NCBI RefSeq assembly: GCF_013426915.1
Contig: NZ_AP023179.1
Location: forward strand, 3,472,001-3,536,000
Length of the DNA stretch: 64,000 bases
Origin: Paraburkholderia sp. PGU19
GTDB taxonomy: Bacteria > Pseudomonadota > Gammaproteobacteria > Burkholderiales > Burkholderiaceae
Direction: 5' to 3'
Shown: in pieces, positions 16,762 through 23,888 of the stretch
Layout: each line of letters opens with the position of its first letter
How positions within the stretch are numbered: position 1 is the stretch's first letter
Made by a program: the position numbers and the translations under genes
The notes under the pieces: model-generated
Databases searched by the model: none
What the model was told of the DNA's origin: nothing
Seen by the model: the letters and a program-made list of their open reading frames with translations, nothing else

Positions 16762-16837
16762 TATAGTGCAATCCGGCGTCCTCGGCGCCTCCCTGTTCGG
16801 TCCGTCCCGCTGCCACCTGGGACGGGCCGTTTTTTTT
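16762..16837 (+). ncRNA. Candidate small RNA ending in an intrinsic terminator
   Basis: TATAGT (16762-16767) could be a -10; a transcript starting near 16775 would be about 62 nt. It contains a GGCG/CGCC hairpin and then the terminator hairpin at 16799-16828 with eight U. The region lies between the kinase (ends 16644) and a convergent gene. No clear -35 is present. It may simply be the terminator of the kinase operon 155 nt downstream. Confidence 0.3.
16799..16837 (+). terminator. Rho-independent terminator
   Basis: A 10-bp stem, GGTCCGTCCC (16799-16808) with GGGACGGGCC (16819-16828), one G-U pair, 10-nt loop, followed by a run of eight T (16830-16837). It works on the plus strand only, so it belongs to the two-component operon or to a small RNA, not to the convergent gene at 16852. 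Confidence 0.88.
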
Positions 16838-16851
16838 GCGCGACGGAAAAG

Positions 16852-17811
16852 TCAGAGAAGTAGGCGGTCGCGCAACGTATCGACCGTCGATTGGGAAAGG
16901 CCGAGGCCGCGCGTGAGATAGCCCGACATCGTGCCGTAGCTGGACTGCACCTGATCGAAGGACGCCTGCAAATAGCTGGTCTGCACGCTCGCAAGCGGCT
17001 TTTCGGCATTCGCGGCCAGATCGCCGCTCTCCTGGCGACGCGCCTCGACACGCGCCGAAATCGAATTCGCCATATACGTGTTCGACAGCAGATAGTCCTG
17101 CATGATGATGTCGAACGGCACGTTGGCGATACTCAACAGGAGCGCCGCAGCCCAACCCGCGCGATCCTTGCCCGCGCTCGAATGAAGCAGCTGTGGGCCG
17201 GCCGTGCTGGCGAGTTGCGAAAGCAGCGAGCCGAATGCCGCGCGCTGCATGGCATCCATCACGTAGAGCCGCTGTGCGCGTTCCATCGACGACACTGCGC
17301 TCCCCTCGCGATCCAGCATGGGTGTGATGACATCCTCGCGTCCTGTGACGTTGATCTTCACGTATGCCGCGTTGGCGGGCAGCGCGTCGGATGCACGCTC
17401 GATCTCGCCGGGCGTACGCAGATCGTAGACAGCCGTAATGCCGAGCGAATCGAGCACGGCTGCATCGGCGGCGTTTTGCGTCAGCGCATTCGAGCGGTAG
17501 AACGCGTTGCGCCGCACGACGCGGCCGTCGACTGTCGGATAGCCGGCCGCCGTCCCACCCACATCACGAAAATTTTCCAGTGACGCGAGACGCGGCGTCG
17601 GCGCCTGATCCGAGCCCGCGTTGTTGCCGCCGCACGCCGTCAGCAGCGTGCTGCCCATGCCGGAGAGCAGCAGCGCACCCGCCGTGCTCTTCAGGAAGCG
17701 GCGGCGCGACGCGAGCGGCGCTCGCATGTGCGATGGCGCCAGCACAGTCGGCAAGGCGTAGAGATCGTGCGCAGCGGCGAGCGAAATGTCCGCTTTCGCA
17801 GAGGAAGTCAT
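16852..17811 (-). CDS. Tat-exported lipoprotein, tyrosine-phosphatase fold with Cys-to-Ser substitution
   Basis: 319 aa from the ATG at 17811. The N-terminus has a twin-arginine motif SRRRFLK (35-41) and then a lipobox LTAC (Cys60). The body is a Y_phosphatase3 domain: LASLENFRDVGGTAAGYPTV (77-94), FYRSNAL, VYDLRTPGEI. The P-loop is HSSAGKDRAG (210-219) where active enzymes have HCxxGKDR[ST]G. Ser211 (codon 17181-17179, TCG) takes the place of the nucleophilic Cys, so phosphatase activity is not expected. The N-terminal frame extends to 18123 but without a plausible start. Confidence 0.85.
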   Translation of the reverse strand: MTSSAKADISLAAAHDLYALPTVLAPSHMRAPLASRRRFLKSTAGALLLSGMGSTLLTACGGNNAGSDQAPTPRLASLENFRDVGGTAAGYPTVDGRVVRRNAFYRSNALTQNAADAAVLDSLGITAVYDLRTPGEIERASDALPANAAYVKINVTGREDVITPMLDREGSAVSSMERAQRLYVMDAMQRAAFGSLLSQLASTAGPQLLHSSAGKDRAGWAAALLLSIANVPFDIIMQDYLLSNTYMANSISARVEARRQESGDLAANAEKPLASVQTSYLQASFDQVQSSYGTMSGYLTRGLGLSQSTVDTLRDRLLL

Positions 17812-18182
17812 CGTTGTGTCTACAAGGTGCGGCGCGGGCGCCGCGCGCAAATGCGAAAGACGCACGCGGGTCACGTGCAGGTTTGACGAACCGATCGACA
17901 GTGTAATTAACCGCATGGGTCGATCACTTACGGCGTCGACGTGCAGTGTAATGGACGAAAACAGCTCAAGGGTTACACAGTAGCAATCAGTAAGGAATCG
18001 CAATGTGGGCGCCTCGCCCGCCGTTCCGCCATGTGAGACGCGGGCTGGAATACGGGCGCGCTTTTTTTGCCGCGCATTGGCCGCAATCGAGGCGGACCGT
18101 AGAATACAAGCCACCTGCGGCACGCCGGACGAGCATCAGAATCACAACAGCAACCCACGTACACGGGATCACAGGAGAGGGG
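17812..18182. promoter_or_regulatory. Divergent promoter region with repeated GTGTAAY motifs
   Basis: 371 bp between the phosphatase-like gene (minus) and the MFS gene (plus). CAGTGTAAT occurs twice in direct orientation (17899-17907, 17944-17952, 45 bp apart) and GTTACAC (17972-17978) is the inverse. Such spacing, about four helical turns, is what a dimeric regulator site looks like, but no regulator gene adjoins. No ORF seen. Confidence 0.35.
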
Positions 18183-19454
18183 ATGGCGTCATTTCAGTGG
18201 TTTACCGAGCTGTCGACGAGCGAAAGGCGCACGCTCTTCGCAGGCTTCGGCGGCTATGCCGTCGACGCGTTCGACTTCATGATCTACTCGTTCCTGATTC
18301 CGACACTGATCGCGACGTGGGGCATGTCGAAGAGCGAAGCGGGGATGATCGCAACGAGTTCGTTGATCTCCTCGGCGATAGGCGGCTGGATGGCGGGCGT
18401 ACTCGCCGACCGCTACGGCCGCATCCGCGTGCTGCAATGGACGATCGCGACCTTCGCGCTGTTCACCTGCCTGTCCGGCTTCACACACAACTTCTGGCAA
18501 CTGCTGACGACGCGCACGCTGCAAGGCATCGGCTTCGGCGGCGAATGGTCGGTGGTGACGATCATGATGGCGGAGACGATCCGCTCGCCGCAGCATCGCG
18601 CGAAAGCCGTCGGCACCGTGCAGAGCAGCTGGTCGTTCGGCTGGGGAGCGGCGGCCATTCTCTACTGGGCGTTCTTTGCGTTGCTGCCCGAAGAATATGC
18701 GTGGCGCGCGTGCTTCTGGATCGGCATCGTGCCCGCGCTATGGATCATCTATATCCGCCGCAACGTCAGCGATCCCGACATCTATATCGCGACGCGCCGC
18801 GCACGCGACAGCGGCATCGACACCTCGCATTTCCTGCAGATTTTCTCCGCCGCGCACGTGAAAACGACGATCCTCGGCAGCGCGCTGTGCAGCGGCATGC
18901 TGGGCGGCTACTACGCGATCACGACCTGGCTGCCGACTTATCTGAAGACCGTGCGCCATCTGTCCGTGTTCAACACGAGCGGCTATCTGGTCGTGCTGAT
19001 CGTCGGTTCGTTCATCGGGTATATCGTCGGCGCGATTCTCTCGGACCGGATCGGACGGCGCGCGTCGTTCATCCTGTTCGCGATCAGCTCGTTCCTGCTG
19101 GGCATGATCTACACGATGCTGCCCATCACCGATGGTGCGATGCTGCTGCTCGGTTTTCCGCTCGGCATCGTCGTGCAGGGAATATTCGCGGGCGTTGGTG
19201 CGTATCTATCTGAGTTGTATCCGAATGCGATTCGCGGCTCGGGACAGGGTTTCTGCTATAACCTCGGGCGCGGTGTCGGCTCGTTCTTTCCGATTCTGGT
19301 CGGCACGCTGTCGCAGACGATGACGCTCGTGAAGGCGATCGGCATCGTCGCGGGTTCGGGCTATCTGCTCGTCGTCGTGGCGGCGCTGGCGCTGCCCGAA
19401 ACGAAGGGCAAGTCGCTTGCGGCCGAAAGCGCGGAATCGGCGGAACACGTGTAA
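18183..19454 (+). CDS. MFS transporter, aromatic-acid/sialate symporter-like
   Basis: 423 aa, twelve predicted membrane helices. Family landmarks are the loop 2-3 motif LADRYGRIRV, the TM4 start QGIGFGGEWSVV and loop 8-9 DRIGRRAS. This fits the MFS branch of AAHS/SHS proton symporters for small carboxylates. The start ATG at 18183 has GGAGAGGGG upstream; the frame opens at 18003. It is 8 nt before dadA, so a D-amino acid or the resulting keto acid is a reasonable inferred substrate. Confidence 0.87.
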   Translation: MASFQWFTELSTSERRTLFAGFGGYAVDAFDFMIYSFLIPTLIATWGMSKSEAGMIATSSLISSAIGGWMAGVLADRYGRIRVLQWTIATFALFTCLSGFTHNFWQLLTTRTLQGIGFGGEWSVVTIMMAETIRSPQHRAKAVGTVQSSWSFGWGAAAILYWAFFALLPEEYAWRACFWIGIVPALWIIYIRRNVSDPDIYIATRRARDSGIDTSHFLQIFSAAHVKTTILGSALCSGMLGGYYAITTWLPTYLKTVRHLSVFNTSGYLVVLIVGSFIGYIVGAILSDRIGRRASFILFAISSFLLGMIYTMLPITDGAMLLLGFPLGIVVQGIFAGVGAYLSELYPNAIRGSGQGFCYNLGRGVGSFFPILVGTLSQTMTLVKAIGIVAGSGYLLVVVAALALPETKGKSLAAESAESAEHV

Positions 19455-19462
19455 TACCACCC

Positions 19463-20731
19463 ATGCAAACGATCGTTCTCGGCGGCGGCATCATCGGTGT
19501 CGCCACCGCTTTCTACCTGCGCGAGCGCGGCTGCGACGTCACCGTGATCGAGCGCGAATCCGACGTCGCGCTAGCGACGAGTTTCGGCAACGCGGGCGTG
19601 ATCGCGCCCGGCTACGTGACGCCGTGGGCCGCGCCCGGCATGCCGTTCAAGATCCTGAAGTATCTGTTCAAGCCCGCGTCGCCGCTGATCTTCCGGCCAA
19701 CGTTCGATCTCGCGCAATGGCGCTGGATCGCGCGCTGGCTGCGCGAATGCGATCTCGCGCGCTTTCGCGTCAACAAGCAGCGGATGCAGCGCATCGCGTA
19801 CTACAGCCGCGAATGCCTGCGCGAGTTTCGCGGGCATCATCCGTTCGAATACGGACGCAGCCAGGGCTATCTGCAACTCTTTCGCACGGCGTTCGACGTC
19901 GAACTCGCGCAGCCCGCGCTTGCCGTGCTACGCGACGCGGGCATCAGGCATCGCGAAGTGAGCGCGGCCGAATGCGCCGAGATCGAGCCGGGACTGCGCT
20001 GGGCGCGTCAGGCACCGTTGAGCGGCCTCTATCTACCCGACGACGAAGCGGGCGACTGCGCGCGCTTTACGCGGGAATTGCGCGCGATCTGCGAGGCGAA
20101 CGGCGTGCGCTTTCGCTTCGATACACGCGTGACGGCGCTCGACGTGCGTGGCCGCGCGGTGCATGGCGTGCATGTCGAGAGCGCGGCGGGCAGCGAGACG
20201 CTGGTGGCGAATGCCGTCGTCGTGGCGGCGGGCGTCGATAGCGCGGATCTGCTTGCGCCGCTTGGCGTGAAAGTACCGCTGTATCCCGTGAAGGGTTATT
20301 CGGCGACGCTGCAGATCGTCGACGATGAAAAGTCGCCGCGCGCCGCGTTGATGGACGAATCGTTGAAGACGGCGATCACGCGGTTCGGGCCGAATCTGCG
20401 CGTCGCGGGTACGGCCGAGCTTGGCAACCGGCAGACCACATTGCGCGAGCAGGCGCTGCAGACGCTGATGAAAGTGCTCGACGACTGGTTCCCGCATGCG
20501 ACGGCGCCCTCTTCTGCTCAGTTCTGGGTTGGACGCCGTCCGATGACGCCCGATGGCGCGCCGTTGCTCGGGCCGTCCGGCATTGACGGGTTGTGGATCA
20601 ATCTTGGACATGGCTCGACCGGTTGGGCGATGTCGCTGGGGTCGGGGCGGGTGGTCGCGGATCTGATTACGCAGCGCGAGCCGGAGATCGATCTGGATGG
20701 GTTGACGTTGGAGCGGTATCGCGGTTCTTGA
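19463..20731 (+). CDS. dadA: D-amino-acid dehydrogenase, small-subunit type
   Basis: 422 aa DAO-family flavoprotein. The FAD motif is VLGGGIIGVATAFYL at residues 4-18, and ATSFGNAGVIAPGYVTPWAA is diagnostic of DadA. The C-terminal part has WVGRRPMTPDGAPLLGPS and NLGHGSTGWAMSLGSG. It oxidises D-amino acids to keto acids and ammonia, passing electrons to the membrane quinone pool. It starts 8 nt after the MFS gene. No alr/dadX racemase is adjacent, so D-amino acid import rather than racemisation may feed it. Confidence 0.92.
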   Translation: MQTIVLGGGIIGVATAFYLRERGCDVTVIERESDVALATSFGNAGVIAPGYVTPWAAPGMPFKILKYLFKPASPLIFRPTFDLAQWRWIARWLRECDLARFRVNKQRMQRIAYYSRECLREFRGHHPFEYGRSQGYLQLFRTAFDVELAQPALAVLRDAGIRHREVSAAECAEIEPGLRWARQAPLSGLYLPDDEAGDCARFTRELRAICEANGVRFRFDTRVTALDVRGRAVHGVHVESAAGSETLVANAVVVAAGVDSADLLAPLGVKVPLYPVKGYSATLQIVDDEKSPRAALMDESLKTAITRFGPNLRVAGTAELGNRQTTLREQALQTLMKVLDDWFPHATAPSSAQFWVGRRPMTPDGAPLLGPSGIDGLWINLGHGSTGWAMSLGSGRVVADLITQREPEIDLDGLTLERYRGS

Positions 20732-20769
20732 TTTTGATTTGGTCTGCTGCGGTTGGTCTGCATTGCGCG

Positions 20770-21387
20770 TCATGCGTAGACGACGGGCACGCTTGCCAGT
20801 GATCGATATCGCGCGCCGGTGCGAGCCAGCGTGCTCGAATAGAGCGTCAACGAGTCGAAGCGCGCGTTCAGCTCGTGTCGCAAGTCCGTTGCCGGGCCGA
20901 CTGCCGCCGCGTCCTGGCGGTAGCGCGCGAGCGTTACATGCGGTCTGAATGAGCGGGCATCGACGGGCAGGCCGAGCGCGATCATCGACGAGCGCACGCG
21001 CCAGTCCAGAGCGACGAATTCATCGGACATGGCGAGCGTGGCCACCGTCAGGCGCGGGTGTGAGGCGCGTGGCCAATGTTCGATTTTTGTTATTGGCGTG
21101 AGCTTGAGCGGCACTGTCTCGTGCGTTAGTGATTCGATCAGCGGTGCGGCTTTTTCTTGGGGCAGTACGCCGATGAACGTTACCGTCAGGTGCAATTGTT
21201 CGTAGGGGACGCGGCGCGCGGTTGTGGGGATGTCGATGGACGATAGCGCGTCGCGGGTCGCCGTGTCGGGGACTAGTGCTATGAAGCACCGCTGGTAGTC
21301 ATGCTGATCGGTCGTCGCTTCGATGTTCGGGTCTGAGGCGGACCCGGCGCTTTCTTTTTGGTCTGGCTGCGGATCGGTGCGTTGCAT
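20770..21387 (-). CDS. thpR: RNA 2',3'-cyclic phosphodiesterase ThpR (LigT)
   Basis: 205 aa. Two HxTx motifs of the 2H phosphoesterase superfamily are present: HLTVTFIG (about 66-73) and HVTLARYR (about 150-157), 84 residues apart as expected. The first about 30 residues are a polar extension; QRCFIALVPD marks the core start. It ends 38 bp from dadA, convergently, with no terminator seen between. Upstream, on its 5' side, are flanking copies of the 15-bp unit of the palindromic repeat. Confidence 0.9.
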   Translation of the reverse strand: MQRTDPQPDQKESAGSASDPNIEATTDQHDYQRCFIALVPDTATRDALSSIDIPTTARRVPYEQLHLTVTFIGVLPQEKAAPLIESLTHETVPLKLTPITKIEHWPRASHPRLTVATLAMSDEFVALDWRVRSSMIALGLPVDARSFRPHVTLARYRQDAAAVGPATDLRHELNARFDSLTLYSSTLARTGARYRSLASVPVVYA

Positions 21388-21469
21388 TGTGGCTCTCCTG
21401 GCGCGTTCCCGCTCATCGACACTTTATGCCTGTTCGATCGTGTCTGCGATGGGTGGTTCGGTTTGGGTT

Positions 21470-21508
21470 GCGCTGGCATCCGCGATTTGGTTTGCGCTGG
21501 CATCCGCG
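21470..21508 (+). repeat. Two direct copies of a 15-bp unit flanking repeat B
   Basis: GCGCTGGCATCCGCG occurs at 21470-21484 and 21494-21508, 24 bp apart, before the copy that begins the palindromic element at 21552. The inverse unit CGCGGATGCCAGCG is at 22255-22268, outside the right end. Copy A shows the same unit at both ends. These may be remnants of arm duplication. Confidence 0.85.
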
Positions 21509-21551
21509 TTGCGGTGTTTGCTGCGCATGCGGTTTCGTTTTTTTTGACTTT

Positions 21552-22212
21552 GCGCTGGCATCCGCGTTTTGCCTTCGTGCTTCATGCGTCGCCCCTGTGC
21601 GGGACGGCACCTACTTTTCTTTGCCGCCGCAAAGAAAAGTAGGCAAAAGAAAGCGGCTAACACCGCCAACATTTCTCCTTGCCTGAGGGCCTCCAAAGGG
21701 TCTTACGCTTCACACGACGGCGCCTTTGTTTGCGTGCGTTGCCAACACGCTGAATGGGCGCCTCACCCGCTTCGAATGCACTTGCACAGGCAAGCGGCAG
21801 CGAATGGTATGTGCCGCCCAGGTGGCAAACTGTGTGTAGGTTGTCGCGTCGTACACGGTAGCGCTCTTACGGTGGGACGCGTGCCCTATCGGTCCGAAGT
21901 GAGGCGTGCGGAGCACCTGGGGCCTACACACAGTTTGCCACCTAGGCGGCGGTGGAATAGCTGGCGCGGCGTGCTGCGACGCGGGTGTGTGAAGTGGGTG
22001 ATGCGCTGGATTGGAGCGTTGGCAACGAACGCGAACAGGAAAGTTGCCGTGTGAAGTGAGGGACCGGTTGGGGCCCTCAGGCAGGAAGAAGAATTGGCGG
22101 TGTGAGCCGCTTTCTTTTGCCTGCTTTTCTTTGCGGCGGCAAAGAAAAGTAGGTGCCGCCCCGCACAGGGGCGACGCGTGAACCGCAAACACCATAACGC
22201 GGATGCCAGCGC
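21552..22212 (+). repeat. 661-bp nested palindromic repeat, copy B
   Basis: Ends 21552-21668 and 22095-22212 are inverted, near-identical, and match the ends of the element at 10601-11276. Each carries the same perfect hairpin CTACTTTTCTTTGC/GCAAAGAAAAGTAG (right arm has one or two mismatches). Inside are the central pair CAGGTGGCAAACTGTGTGTAGG (21819-21840) with CTACACACAGTTTGCCACCT (21924-21943), and partial GCCAAC-GCTGAATGGGCGCCTC copies. The gene-free stretch 21388-22310 holds this and the flanking units; no transposase or other gene is seen. Confidence 0.9.
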
Positions 22213-22310
22213 AACGGCTAATAAACCGAACTGCCTGCGCAGCAAACCCCGCAACGCGGATGCCAGCGAAAACGCCGAAACATCCTAGCGTCGCAGACAA
22301 ACAAAACCAA

Positions 22311-23776
22311 CTACCTCGGCAATTCAGAATGCCCCATCAGATACGCATCAACTGACCGCGCACACTGCCGCCCTTCGCGAATCGCCCACACCACGAGCGA
22401 CTGTCCACGCCGCATATCACCCGCAGTGAACACCTTGTCGACCGACGTGAAATAAGCCTTATCGCCTTCGGTGGAAGCACGGACGTTGCCACGCGCATCC
22501 TTATCGACGCCGAAGGCCTCAAGCACAGGCGAAACAGGCTGCGTAAAGCCCATCGCCAGCAACACGAGATCGGCCTTCATTTCGAATTCGGAATCGGGCA
22601 CTTCAACCATCTTGCCGTCCTTCCATTCGACACGCGCCGCGATCAGCTTCTCGACCTTGCCGTTCTTGCCTTCAAAGCGCTTCGTAGCAACCGCCCAATC
22701 GCGCTCGCAACCTTCCTCATGCGACGACGACGTGCGCAGCTTCACCGGCCAGTACGGCCACACGAGCGGCTTGTTTTCCTCTTCCGGCGGTTGCGGCAGC
22801 AATTCAAACTGCGTGACACCCTTCGCACCATGACGGTTCGACGTGCCCACGCAATCCGAACCCGTATCGCCACCGCCAATCACGACAACATGCTTGCCCT
22901 TCGCGAGCAGCTGATCCGCAACCTTGTCGCCCGCGTTGACCTTGTTCTGCTGGGGCAAAAATTCCATCGCGTAATGAATGCCCGAAAGCTCGCGTCCCGG
23001 CACAGGCAAATCACGCGGCGTCTCGGAGCCGCCCGTCAGAATCACGGCATCGAACTGATCCTTCAGTTCTTCAGGCGTGATGGTTTCCTTCGCCGTGTTG
23101 CCGATGTGCGCCGGAAGCGGGTCCTTGCCCACGAACACGTTCGCGCGGAACGTCACGCCTTCCGCTTCCATCTGGCGCATGCGGCGGTCGATCAGCCACT
23201 TCTCCAGCTTGAAGTCGGGAATGCCGTAACGCAGCAGGCCGCCAACGCGGTCGTTCTTCTCGAACACCGTCACGTCATGACCGACGCGCGCGAGTTGCTG
23301 CGCAGCCGCCATGCCCGCCGGGCCCGACCCGACGACGGCAACCTTCTTGCCCGTCTTGTGCTTCGGCGGTTGCGGTGCGACCCAGCCTTCCGTCCATGCC
23401 TTGTCGATGATCGCGTGCTCGATCGACTTGATGCCGACCGGGTCGTCGTTGATGCCCAGCGTGCACGCCGCTTCGCACGGTGCCGGACAAATGCGGCCCG
23501 TGAACTCGGGGAAGTTGTTCGTCGAATGCAGGACTTCGATCGCGTTCTTCCAGTCCTGACGGAATACCAGATCGTTGAAGTCCGGGATGATGTTGTTCAC
23601 CGGGCAGCCGTTGTTGCAGAACGGGATGCCGCAGTCCATGCAACGCGCGCCCTGAATCTTGGCTTCGTCGTCGGTCAATGCCGCGACGAATTCCTTGTAG
23701 TGCTTCACACGCGTGAGGGTGCTTCGTACGCCTCGTGGCGGCGCTCGAACTCGAGAAAACCGGTTGCCTTGCCCAT
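22311..23776 (-). CDS. gltD: Glutamate synthase small subunit GltD, frameshifted near the N-terminus
   Basis: The subunit supplies NADPH electrons to GltB. The frame from 23706 down has [20 protein letters not shown] and [15 protein letters not shown] (Fe-S binding), then [15 protein letters not shown] (FAD) and [11 protein letters not shown] (NADPH). The conserved start is [20 protein letters not shown] at 23776, but that frame stops at 23705. One base is missing in the run at 23717-23719: expected CCC-CTC-ACG is CCC-TCACG. Upstream, the open frame encodes unrelated residues to 23840. So the gene is broken, or uses a GTG near 23707 giving a short N-terminus, or the deletion is a sequencing error. 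Confidence 0.88.
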
Positions 23777-23888
23777 ATGGTTCTCTATGTCTATCTAAAT
23801 CGGTGAGGGGATCGGCGCCCGCCGCTTTGCGCTTTCGCAAGCGGCAGGTGCGCTTCGTTATGTCGTCAGTGGTTGGGTCGGGAAACGA

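Noticed and set aside
23706..23840. Taking the 509-aa frame from 23840 as the true GltD start
   Set aside because: Residues before VKHYKEF ([18 protein letters not shown]...) do not resemble GltD. The correct N-terminus lies in the other frame; a frameshift explains both.
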